Positions 7,801 to 13,093 of a stretch of DNA of 13,093 nucleotides are shown here, one piece after another. The DNA is taken from contig JACPVB010000065.1 of NCBI GenBank assembly GCA_016191985.1, forward strand, positions 1-13,093, read 5' to 3'. The stretch comes from Chloroflexota bacterium. Lineage in GTDB: Bacteria; Chloroflexota; Anaerolineae; Anaerolineales; Villigracilaceae. The notes beneath the pieces were generated by a model, which did not search any database, was not told where the DNA came from, and saw nothing but the letters and a program-made list of their open reading frames with translations. The translations under genes and the position numbers were made by a program. Numbering within the stretch: position 1 is the stretch's first letter; the number at the start of each line of letters is the position of its first letter.

Positions 7801-10324
7801 ACAGAAGGATAACCAGATCATGCAGTTGATCGCCAGCGGGGCGTTATCGTTCCATGAAACCCTGGAGGCGATTACAAAGAATATCGAGTCGCTTTTACGC
7901 AATAGCTTTTGTTCGATCCTCTTATTGGATGAGGATGGCCTTCACCTGAAATATGGCGCAGGCTCCAGCCTGCCGATGGAATATAACCTGGCAATCGACG
8001 GCATGGAAATTGGAGAGGGTGCCGGGTCGTGCGGCACGGCGGCTCAGCGCGGAGAGACGGTCATTGTGTCTGATATCGCCAGCGACCCGCTCTGGGCTGA
8101 TTATCGGGAACTGGCTTTGAAACACGGGCTGCAAGCCTGCTGGTCCGCACCCATCAAAGGCGCTCATGGCCGCGTGCTGGGCACATTCGCGATCTATCAT
8201 CCCGAACCCCATACGCCAGCGCAGGCCGATTTCCAACTGGTCGAACGGGCAACCCAACAGGCCAAGATCGTCATCGAACGGGAGCAGGCAGAGGCCGCGC
8301 TTCAAATACAGACCGAGGAATTGCTCCAGTTGAACGAGGGGTTGGAGCAACGCGTGCAGGAACGCACCGCCGAGATCGAAGTGACCCGCAAAAGGCTGGC
8401 GCTTGCCACCGATGCGGCCGGGTTGGGCATTTGGGAATGGGATATTGCGAGCGGCAATTTGATCTGGGACAGCCAAATGTTCAATATCTACGGCATCTCA
8501 CCGGAATCCTTTGATGGAAAGATCGAATCCCAGTTGAAATTCATCCACCCGGAAGATCAGGGTATTCTGCTGGGGGCGGTGCAAGCCATTATGGGAAACA
8601 AGGAAAGCAATTTCAAGATCGAGCACCGCATTCTCCATCATCACGGGGATACGCACACCCTCCTCGAGCAGGGTGTGGCGGTCTTCGACCAGCATGGCCT
8701 GCTGGACCGCATCATCGGCATTGTGGATGACATCACCCCACAAAAACAAGCCGAGCAGGACCTGCGCGAAAGCGATGCCTATTCACGCCTGCTGTTCGAC
8801 GCCGCACCGGACCCCGTCTCGGTTGCCACGGTGGATGGATTCATGCTGGAGGTAAATAGGTTGTTTGAGCAGCAGCACCGAGTACGGCGCGAAGATGTCC
8901 GCGATAAGCATATTTCAGAATTGAACATTTTCCCCGCCGAGCAGTTGGAAAAAGCGCACAATTATATTATGGCGATTGTCGAGGACAAAAACCCCGCCCC
9001 GGTGGAGCTGGACTTTTATAATCCCGGAGGAGGCACGCACACCCTCGAAATGCGCTCCTATCCCATCGAGGTGAAAGGCAGGCAATTGGTTTTAAGTACC
9101 AGCCGCGATATCACCCTTCACAAAAAGGCCGAAGAATCCCTGCGCGTTGCCAACGCCGAGATGGAACGCGCCCTGCGCATGAAGGATGAGTTCCTTGCCA
9201 ACATGAGCCACGAATTGAGAACGCCGCTCAACGCCATTCTGGGCATGTCTGAAAGCCTCGAAGAGCAGATCGCGGGTTCCCTTAACGAAAAACAACTCCG
9301 CTACATCGGCACCATTCGAGAAAGCGGAAGACACCTGCTCGACCTCATCAACGACATCCTCGACCTTTCCAAGATCGAAGCAGGGAGATTGGAATTGAAT
9401 ATCTCACAGGTTTCCGTGTCCACACTGTGCGAGGCGAGCCTGCGCATGGTAAAGGAACAGGCGCAAAAGAAAAACCAGAAAATCTCCCTGGTGGTGGACC
9501 CTGAAGTAAAGGTCATCATGGGAGATGAGCGCCGCCTCAAACAGTCGCTCGTCAACCTGCTGAGCAATGCCGTTAAATTTACGTCCAACGACCGCCAGGT
9601 GGGAATCGAGGTGAAGGGCAACGTCCGCAATCAGACGGTCACCTTCACGGTTTGGGATGAAGGCATTGGCATTGCGCCCGATGAACTTACCCACATCTTT
9701 AAACCCTTTGTTCAATTGGATGCCGGGCTTGCGCGCGAATTCTCCGGCACAGGGCTGGGCCTCGTATTGGTGGCGCAAATGATCCGCCTGCATGGCGGGA
9801 GCGTCAGCGTGGAAAGCAGGGAGGGCAAAGGCAGCCGCTTCTCCATCATCCTGCCCTGGGTGGATATGCAGGGAGGCTCATCGATAAAGGAAATGCCGCA
9901 GGAAACAGAACCAGGTAAAACGTCTGACGAGAAGCGTGGGGGGAAAATCCTCATCGTGGAGGATACTGAGCCGATCATCATGCTGCTCAGCGAGTATTTA
10001 CGTTATCGCGGCTATCAGATACTGGCGGCACGTAACGGCATGGAGGGCGTGATGCTCGCGCTCAAGGAAAAACCCGACCTCATCCTCATGGATGTGATGA
10101 TGCCGGTCATGGACGGCGTGGAAGCTACAAAGCGCATCCGCGCTGAAGAGGAACTGCGCGATATTCCGATCATTGCCCTCACCGCGCTGGCGATGCAAGG
10201 CGACCGCGAAAGATGCCTGCAAGCCGGCATGAACGATTACCTTAGCAAGCCCGTTCAGATGAAGGAATTGGAAAACCTCATCCTAAAACACATCGACAAA
10301 AAACGAACAACGCCTCCCGCCTAA
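1838..10324 (+). CDS. Giant soluble hybrid sensor histidine kinase (14 PAS/PAS-like, 3 GAF, HisKA, HATPase, REC)
   Basis: The product has 2828 residues with no signal peptide or membrane segment. The order is: N-terminal coiled coil (about 6-25); PAS 37-150, 163-278 and 286-405; GAF 409-568; PAS 573-697, 698-816, 821-944, 946-1074, 1075-1198 and 1199-1325; three tandem PAS-like repeats 1326-1801; GAF 1802-1985; GAF 1986-2156; coiled coil 2157-2186; PAS 2187-2309 and 2310-2434; HisKA with phosphoacceptor H2458 in SHELRTPL; HATPase with N box N2573/N2577, DEGIG at 2607 and GTGLGL; receiver about 2702-2822 with acid pair E2708/D2709, phosphoacceptor D2752 and K2804. All catalytic residues are present. 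It should autophosphorylate and pass phosphate to its own receiver; no Hpt domain is present. The ATG at 1838 is chosen because GGAG (1827-1830) lies 7 nt upstream and because the following coil aligns with the paralogue's start. GTG at 1796 is the longer alternative. Signals sensed are unknown. Confidence 0.95.
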   Translation: MVPKMTKIQLEAELEKAKKRIAALEGQDLAASVQNKAEIYYHSLFEQTHDAVFILDLEGHHLKANQRAADMLGYKPGELQGLSVSDTSAEQEKSRDVVKRLLKGEHIPSYERIFLKKDGSHILVEINVELVKDADGNPLHIQSVVRDIAERKAAEEALKESEERYRNIVEDMPAMVCRFKADGVLTFINSFYCEYFNMPHDELLGSNLFLLVPEAEKELVREKYLSLNKEKPFITYEYKTTDGNGRVCWQRWTDRALFNDKGEIVEYQSVGEDITERKEAEQQLAESEARLRVLIANTGDLIIVIDEEGRIKFASPSSEWILGYQPEEVFGKRFTEWAHPDDLAEIMAAFQSRKQQPGIAPQTIQVRGLHKDGSWRYLEALGTNLLDDPSIRGIVLNIRDVTKQKRAELEKQALYEIMQGMALSKNLSEFLGLVHFSIGRVIRANNLFVTLHNTSTGLFEDVYCVDEYDEPMEPSSREGTLTAYIFRTGNPLLVSEERFKELSAAGEVELVGTDSKSWIGVPLKTAGKTIGVMAIQDYETENLYSERELAFLASISGQVASAVERKQAEERLHESEKRFSSAFENAAIGMALVSPRGRWLKVNQALCSIVGYTDNELMSMSFQEITYPDDLNADLELLQQTLEGTRQTYQMEKRYIHKNGQMVWVSLNVSLVRNENGEPLYFISQIQDVTERKRADEKFRGLLESAPDAVVVADEFGKIVLVNSQTENLFGYNRTEIIGQPIEILIPERLREKHLSHRAGYAIDSNTRPMGVGIDLYGQRHDGSEFPVEISLSPLQTETGTLISASIRDISERKRIENVLRESEEKYRLLIENASEALYVVQNGRIVFANPMFEKIAQVPESELIGMNILDFIPSPKDRMTAIRSQQRLLRGNIEKTQNEYKVRLRSGEELWVNVSEVRTAWKGDLAVLTFATDITRHKLAEEALRRAEEKYRTIFENSLEGIFQSTPAGRYITVNPALARMLGYDSPEDLIASVTDIGKQIYSDSAIRAEHIRQLKEHGGNLTGFEYQARCKDGRVIWVSENVHSIQDADGTLLYFEGTVENISSRKLAEETLRESEARLNRAQAVAHTGSWDMDVKRNILTWSAETYRIFGMDPGSSLTFEAFLAHVHPDDVEFVDRAWQAALQGAPYDVEHRILVGQEVKWVRERAELETDPDGSALRGIGTVQDISERKQAEEALRNREASLQAILQSTADGILAVNSENKVLYSNERFVEMWLIPQSILASNDDSVLLQYVLDQLADPEEFLKQVQELYQSDKDSFDTLYFKDGRVFERLSHPMLAGTKGLGRVWSFRDITERKQAEVKLNESEQRYRSLFEGSPIPLWEEDFSEVKKYLDSLKQQGGTDFRAYFREHPEMVRELNKMINVLGVNQATLDMYRAKDLESFLEYIQEPNQGELDNNHEDFIAIAEGRINNRWDGADKTLTGEPLEISLSWSVIPGYEHDYSKVIVTTYDITERKLANDKIKESEQRYRSLFEDSPISLWEDDYSAVKQKIDELRRAGVTDFETYFEKHPEIAAECTSLIKILDANKASVKLFNAKNKEELLANTSRFLDAEVIGYRGLINFAKGLPHFEWEGLNRKLTGELMNLRLTWSVAPGHEEDLSKIIISITDITETKRANETLKESEQRYRSLFENSPISLWEEDFSAVQQKMDTLRSEGITDFEAYFTEHPEVVSEFASLVKILDVNKASITLFKAKEKAELLSNLGELITIPAQQFKYELIQISKGITRFERETINRDLSGGIINVHLTWSVAPGYENSLSKVIISIIDITERKRAEAEIDRQLSELETLYESGLAISSLITPREIAQKVIEVLDRRMNWHHIAIREYQSETNSVALIGFNRPDVSAEEAEEFIVKMNQIIANPGQGLSGWVTLNGKPARVGNVKTDERYADVFSEILSGLYVPLVVGERVIGSISVESEVENAFTEQDERLLVTLAGQAAVAIENANLFMMTQREILDRKQAEFLLQKDNQIMQLIASGALSFHETLEAITKNIESLLRNSFCSILLLDEDGLHLKYGAGSSLPMEYNLAIDGMEIGEGAGSCGTAAQRGETVIVSDIASDPLWADYRELALKHGLQACWSAPIKGAHGRVLGTFAIYHPEPHTPAQADFQLVERATQQAKIVIEREQAEAALQIQTEELLQLNEGLEQRVQERTAEIEVTRKRLALATDAAGLGIWEWDIASGNLIWDSQMFNIYGISPESFDGKIESQLKFIHPEDQGILLGAVQAIMGNKESNFKIEHRILHHHGDTHTLLEQGVAVFDQHGLLDRIIGIVDDITPQKQAEQDLRESDAYSRLLFDAAPDPVSVATVDGFMLEVNRLFEQQHRVRREDVRDKHISELNIFPAEQLEKAHNYIMAIVEDKNPAPVELDFYNPGGGTHTLEMRSYPIEVKGRQLVLSTSRDITLHKKAEESLRVANAEMERALRMKDEFLANMSHELRTPLNAILGMSESLEEQIAGSLNEKQLRYIGTIRESGRHLLDLINDILDLSKIEAGRLELNISQVSVSTLCEASLRMVKEQAQKKNQKISLVVDPEVKVIMGDERRLKQSLVNLLSNAVKFTSNDRQVGIEVKGNVRNQTVTFTVWDEGIGIAPDELTHIFKPFVQLDAGLAREFSGTGLGLVLVAQMIRLHGGSVSVESREGKGSRFSIILPWVDMQGGSSIKEMPQETEPGKTSDEKRGGKILIVEDTEPIIMLLSEYLRYRGYQILAARNGMEGVMLALKEKPDLILMDVMMPVMDGVEATKRIRAEEELRDIPIIALTALAMQGDRERCLQAGMNDYLSKPVQMKELENLILKHIDKKRTTPPA
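5813..7240 (+). repeat. Three tandem 158-159-residue PAS-like modules inside the giant kinase
   Basis: Units start at 5813, 6290 and 6764 and span 477, 474 and 477 nt. Each begins with ESEQRYRSLFE, then SPI.LWE.D.S, a DF..YF..HPE segment, a region around N.A...L..A, a (L)(S/T)WSV.PG segment and a DITE.K linker. Units 2 and 3 are the closest pair, roughly 55-60% identical when aligned by eye; unit 1 is more distant. The N-terminal half of each unit is better conserved than the middle. The 'LWEEDFS' type is a PAS-like variant I associate with bacterial and archaeal sensor kinases. The pattern indicates two rounds of in-frame duplication, the last giving units 2 and 3. Confidence 0.85.
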
Positions 10325-10337
10325 CGTTTGGCTGGTC

Positions 10338-10601
10338 CCCGCTTCGGGAACATTCCCTGCCCCGGAGCAGTTACCGCAGTCTACGTACCGCAACGGTATG
10401 GTCTTTAAAAAAATAATGCCGTAACTTATTTAACTGATGTTACGCAGCCTAATCCCGAAGGGATGGCAGGATTATAGAAAAACGAGCGAACGGAATCCAA
10501 ATCCCGTAGGGATGGCATAGTTGTTGTGAGCTATGACACCCCTTCGGGGTTGAATGGGCATCTATGTCAAAAGCTATAATCATTTGACCCCTACAGGGTC
10601 A
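10338..10601. repeat. Cluster of REP-like short hairpins (CCCGAAGGG type)
   Basis: Six small palindromes lie within 264 bp: CCCG-CTT-CGGG (10338-10348), TACCG-CAA-CGGTA (10386-10398), ATCCC-GAA-GGGAT (10452-10464), ATCCC-GTA-GGGAT (10501-10513), ACCCC-TTC-GGGGT (10538-10550) and TGACCC-CTACA-GGGTCA (10585-10601). Five have 3-nt loops. The third and fourth share the flank GGCA and lie 49 bp apart as direct repeats. The second is followed by TGG, as in the two ATCCC copies. This matches the look of dispersed REP/palindromic elements in several bacterial phyla, but copy number in this genome cannot be seen here. Confidence 0.65.
10500..10551. repeat. 21-bp imperfect inverted repeat built from two REP units
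   Basis: The unit at 10500-10520 and the reverse complement of 10531-10551 agree at most positions. If the 21-nt arms pair across the 10-nt spacer TTGTTGTGAG, 18 of 21 positions form pairs (one as a T-G wobble). The outer arms are AATCCCG and CGGGGTT and the inner arms CATAG and CTATG. Each arm also holds its own 3-nt-loop hairpin. A head-to-head pair of this kind is the usual arrangement of REP doublets (BIME-like). Confidence 0.6.
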
Positions 10602-10647
10602 GAAGTGCGTAAGGTGAGTTATTTAAAATCTTCGCGACCGACACATG

Positions 10648-10673
10648 CACCGCAGTGCGGATGCAGTGCGGTG
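10648..10673. repeat. GC-rich hairpin with internal direct repeat
   Basis: CACCGCA (10648-10654) pairs with TGCGGTG (10667-10673) around a 12-nt loop. The sequence also contains the direct repeat GCAGTGCGG twice (10652-10660 and 10663-10671), so alternative folds are possible. It lacks a T-tract, so it is not an obvious terminator. Confidence 0.45.
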
Positions 10674-10695
10674 AGGGTCTCGGACAGCCGTGGTA

Positions 10696-10757
10696 GAGAT
10701 GCTTCGAGGCACACCGTCCTGCGTTCGGCGCAGGGAAAAGCGCCCCTCAGTATGACA
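10696..10757. repeat. Probable dispersed intergenic repeat (GAGATGCTTCG ... CTCAGTATGACA)
   Basis: GAGATGCTTCGAGG (10696-10709) and CTCAGTATGACA (10746-10757) bracket a GC-rich middle containing CTGCGTTCGGCGCAG. This frame resembles the widespread non-coding repeats of the form GAGAT.CTTCG ... CTCAG.ATGACA found between genes in many bacterial genomes. The resemblance is from memory and copy number cannot be checked in this window. Confidence 0.4.
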
Positions 10758-10793
10758 TAATTCTGTTATTCATTATTGACTTTAATTTAAGAA

Positions 10794-10889
10794 AGACCCT
10801 AAAGGTTTTCTCGGCAAATCGAGCACGAAATTTGCATAGAATCCCTGCTTGAACATAGTGATTGCATGCAAGGGAAACCTTTAGGGTCT
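10794..10889. repeat. 15-bp perfect inverted repeat with a structured 66-bp core, upstream of the second kinase
   Basis: AGACCCTAAAGGTTT (10794-10808) and AAACCTTTAGGGTCT (10875-10889) are perfect reverse complements. The enclosed core has its own 6-bp hairpin, GCAAAT (10814-10819) with ATTTGC (10830-10835), and a 10-bp palindrome TTGCATGCAA (10862-10871) next to the right arm. The element ends 35 bp before the kinase ATG. It could be a small non-autonomous mobile element (MITE-like) or a structured 5' leader. No target-site duplication is evident at its edges. Confidence 0.6.
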
Positions 10890-10924
10890 GACCTCAGATA
10901 CTTTCCAAGATTTCGGAGCAGTAC

Positions 10925-13093
10925 ATGGGCAAAAAGACCAAAACGGAACTGGAAGAAGAACTGGCGGCCGCCAAACAGCGGATCGCCGAGTTGGAATTCC
11001 GCCTCTGCAATGAGGAGGCGGACGAAATGTTCGACATCGCCTTCAAGAGAAACCCCCTGCCCATGTGGATCTATGATGTGGAAACCCTGGGGTTCCTGGA
11101 AATAAACAACGCCGCCTGCCTGCGCTACGGATATTCGCGCGATGAATTCCTGAATATGACCCTGCTCGAAATCCGCCCCGCAGAGGATAAAGACCGCCTG
11201 GTTCAAAATGTTCGGGAAAACAAGGACATCTACCAACGCTCGGCAGCCTGGCGGCATAAAGAAAAGGGCGGAAAAATATTTCCTGTTGAGATCATCTCTT
11301 ACAGCGTGGAGTACCGGGGAAAAGATGCCCGCCTCGTGGCGGCACTGGATATCAGCGAACGCAAACACGCAGAGGATGAACTACGCACCAGCGAACAAAA
11401 TTACCGCACCCTGGTGGAAAACTCGGAAAGCGCCATTGCCGTCATCAACAAGGATGGAAAAATCCTCTATACCAACCCCAAGGGAATGCAGGTTTGGAAT
11501 GATTCGCAGATCGTGGGCAAAACCATATTTGATGTGTACCCGCCGGAATACGCCGAACGATATTTCAAGGCGATCAACAAGGTGATCACCACCCAAACCG
11601 GGCTTTTGGACGATGTAAAAACCCCGATCAAAGATCACTTGATGTGGTTTCGCGTGAGTATGCAGCCATTGCAAAACCCCGACGGCACGGTGGACCGTCT
11701 TTTGCTGAACGCGATTGACATCACACAAAGCAAACAGGCCCAGGATGAATTACGCGCCAGCGAGGAGCGCCTGTCCAGCTTCTTTGAAAATGCGGGCAGT
11801 ATTGTCTGGATCAAGGACCTGGAGGGGCGTTTTATTGCTGTAAATAAATATGCCGAAGCCGTATTGGGGTGGCCGCGTGAGCGTATCCTTGGCCGCACCG
11901 TCTATGACCTGTTTCCGCCGGAGGAAGCGACCTCGTATGCGGAAAACGACCGAAAAGTACTTTCCTCCGGGCAGGTCGTTGAATGTGAAGAAGAAGCTCT
12001 TTTGGGCGGCGTTTTGCGCATATATTCTGTCACAAAGTTCCCGCTCCGCGATTCAAATGGAGACATCTACGCGCTGGGCGCGATCAGCATGGATATGACC
12101 GAGCAAAAGCAGATCGAATCCGCTTTGCGCGAGAGCGAAGAGAAATTCCGCAGCCTGGCAGAGGAATTGGAGCAGCGGGTGATCGACCGCACCAATGAAA
12201 TAAAAAGCATCCAGCGCCGATTGGAAGTAGCCACAAAAGCCGCGGAACTGGGCATTTGGGACTGGAATGTAAACACCAACCAGCTCCTATTCGACGAGCA
12301 GATGCATGTCATTTATGGAACCTCGGCGAAGACTTTCAATGGAACGATTGAAGGGTTCATGAAAATCGTCCACCCGGAGGATGCGGGCAGTCTAATGTCG
12401 CTTGCGCAATCGGTATTAAACGGGGAGACCCATTACCATACGCAATACCGCATCATTCACTCGGACCGTTCGATACGACACATCAAGGCCTACGGAACGG
12501 TGCTGTACGATAGACAAGACCTGCCGGAACATATCATTGGTGTGGTGATGGATATGACACAGGACAAGGTGGTGGAGGAAACCCTGCGCCTCGCCAACCT
12601 GGAACTGGAACGCGCCATGCGTGTGAAGGATGAATTCCTTGCCAATATGAGCCATGAACTGCGCACCCCGCTCAACTCCATTTTGGGGATATCCGAAAGT
12701 TTGGAAGAACAGGTGGCGGGGCAGGTGAACGAAAAACAAAAAAAATACCTGCGCATCATCAGCGAAAGCGGACGCCACCTGCTGGAACTCATCAACGACA
12801 TCCTCGACCTGTCAAAGATAGGAGCAGGCCGCTTGGAATTGACCATCTCCCAGTTTTCGGCAGAGGCGGCTTGTCAGTCCAGTTTGCGAATCATCAAGGA
12901 ACTCGCCAAGAAAAAGAGTCTGAATGTATCCTTCCGTCTGGATGAAAAAGTGGAATACATTCAGGGGGACGAAAGACGCCTGAAACAGATCCTGGTCAAC
13001 CTTCTCAGCAATGCCGTTAAATTCACGCCGGAAGGCAAAAAGCTCGGGCTGGAAGTATCCGGCGACCTGGAGAGAAAACAGGTTACGTTTACC
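10925..13093 (+). CDS. PAS-domain sensor histidine kinase, paralogue of the giant kinase (3' end cut by window)
   Basis: The frame is open from ATG 10925 to the last base (723 codons, no stop). GGAG (10915-10918) lies 6 nt before the start. The order is: N-terminal coiled coil (about 5-27, GKKTKTELEEELAAAKQR, matching the start of the upstream giant kinase); PAS about 34-150, 153-276 and 277-401; coiled coil 402-433 (EELEQRVIDRTNEIK); PAS 434-554 with HPED; HisKA with H577 in SHELRTPL; start of HATPase with N box N692/N696. The sequence stops before the G1 box, so kinase completeness and any C-terminal receiver are unknown. No membrane segment is visible. The HisKA and the preceding coiled coil plus PAS are close to those of the upstream kinase, which indicates tandem paralogues. 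One oddity is G633 in 'SKIGAG', where the upstream paralogue has Glu. It probably has its own promoter, given the 600-bp spacer. Confidence 0.93.
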   Translation, partial: MGKKTKTELEEELAAAKQRIAELEFRLCNEEADEMFDIAFKRNPLPMWIYDVETLGFLEINNAACLRYGYSRDEFLNMTLLEIRPAEDKDRLVQNVRENKDIYQRSAAWRHKEKGGKIFPVEIISYSVEYRGKDARLVAALDISERKHAEDELRTSEQNYRTLVENSESAIAVINKDGKILYTNPKGMQVWNDSQIVGKTIFDVYPPEYAERYFKAINKVITTQTGLLDDVKTPIKDHLMWFRVSMQPLQNPDGTVDRLLLNAIDITQSKQAQDELRASEERLSSFFENAGSIVWIKDLEGRFIAVNKYAEAVLGWPRERILGRTVYDLFPPEEATSYAENDRKVLSSGQVVECEEEALLGGVLRIYSVTKFPLRDSNGDIYALGAISMDMTEQKQIESALRESEEKFRSLAEELEQRVIDRTNEIKSIQRRLEVATKAAELGIWDWNVNTNQLLFDEQMHVIYGTSAKTFNGTIEGFMKIVHPEDAGSLMSLAQSVLNGETHYHTQYRIIHSDRSIRHIKAYGTVLYDRQDLPEHIIGVVMDMTQDKVVEETLRLANLELERAMRVKDEFLANMSHELRTPLNSILGISESLEEQVAGQVNEKQKKYLRIISESGRHLLELINDILDLSKIGAGRLELTISQFSAEAACQSSLRIIKELAKKKSLNVSFRLDEKVEYIQGDERRLKQILVNLLSNAVKFTPEGKKLGLEVSGDLERKQVTFT

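Larger units (their letters stand above)
10325..10924. other. 600-bp non-coding, palindrome-rich spacer between two kinase genes
   Basis: I see no credible gene here. The short frames present lack a ribosome binding site and run across palindromes. The region contains, in order: REP-like hairpins (10338-10601), a GC-rich hairpin (10648-10673), an interspersed-type repeat (10696-10757), and a 15-bp inverted repeat with a structured core (10794-10889) that ends 35 bp before the second kinase. No classic hairpin-plus-T-tract terminator follows the first kinase; the hairpin at 10386-10398 is the nearest candidate but is followed by a mixed and then A-rich stretch. Confidence 0.7.

Noticed and set aside
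1838..10324. Possibility that the giant kinase is several fused or misassembled genes
   Set aside because: The frame is continuous, linkers between domains are uniform, and only one kinase core is present, at the end; nothing in the sequence marks a junction, though long reads would settle it.
10554..10760. 68-codon frame in the kinase spacer
   Set aside because: It has no ribosome binding site, its translation resembles no family, and it runs across hairpins and repeats.
10776..10804. Possible promoter TTGACT with 17-bp spacing to CTAAAG
   Set aside because: The -35 match is good, but the -10 box is poor and lies inside the 15-bp inverted repeat; not enough to call.
10799..11368. Long minus-strand frame overlapping the start of the second kinase
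   Set aside because: It is antisense to a well-supported PAS kinase coding region and has no recognisable product; it is a shadow of biased codon use.
11208..11585. Alternative-frame plus-strand frames inside the second kinase (also 11850-12098)
   Set aside because: The continuous frame from 10925 to the window end encodes recognisable PAS, HisKA and HATPase domains; the others are shadows.

Overview
The window reads as chromosomal DNA of a free-living bacterium, most likely a Chloroflexota member of the class Anaerolineae. This assignment is inference. It rests on the huge multi-PAS/GAF kinases with 'DITERKQAE' linkers, on a lipoprotein with a Thr/Pro-rich 'TAAMWTATP' linker of the kind common in that class, and on intergenic regions full of short CCCGAAGGG-type hairpins. 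No phylogenetic marker gene is present. All genes read on the + strand. I see no phage, plasmid, CRISPR or defence system.

Layout. (1) Positions 1-221 hold the 3' end of a tRNA, followed by a 76-bp tandem array that repeats the tRNA tail together with its rho-independent terminator, giving three terminators in a row. (2) Positions 390-1646 hold a small lipoprotein gene of unknown function and, 9 bp downstream, a YgjP/DUF45 (SprT-like) zinc metallopeptidase gene; the two are probably co-transcribed. (3) Positions 1838-10324 hold one uninterrupted gene for a giant soluble hybrid histidine kinase of 2828 residues: 14 PAS or PAS-like domains, 3 GAF domains, HisKA, HATPase and a C-terminal receiver. 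Three consecutive PAS-like modules form an internal tandem triplication. (4) Positions 10325-10924 are 600 bp of non-coding DNA dense in small palindromes. A cluster of REP-like hairpins comes first, then a GC-rich hairpin and a GAGATGCTTCG...CTCAGTATGACA repeat, then a 15-bp perfect inverted repeat enclosing a structured 66-bp core just before the next gene. (5) Positions 10925-13093 hold a second, paralogous PAS histidine kinase, cut by the window end inside its ATPase domain.

The two kinases share an N-terminal coiled-coil start, a coiled coil plus PAS before the HisKA, and a nearly matching HisKA. They look like a tandem paralogous pair that has diverged by gain or loss of sensory modules. 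HK1 carries a receiver but no Hpt domain, so an Hpt protein or another response regulator must lie elsewhere. Neither kinase shows membrane segments, so both probably sense cytoplasmic signals; the ligands cannot be read from the sequence. The points most worth following are the tRNA-tail/terminator array, the structured inverted repeat upstream of the second kinase, and the size and internal triplication of the first kinase.
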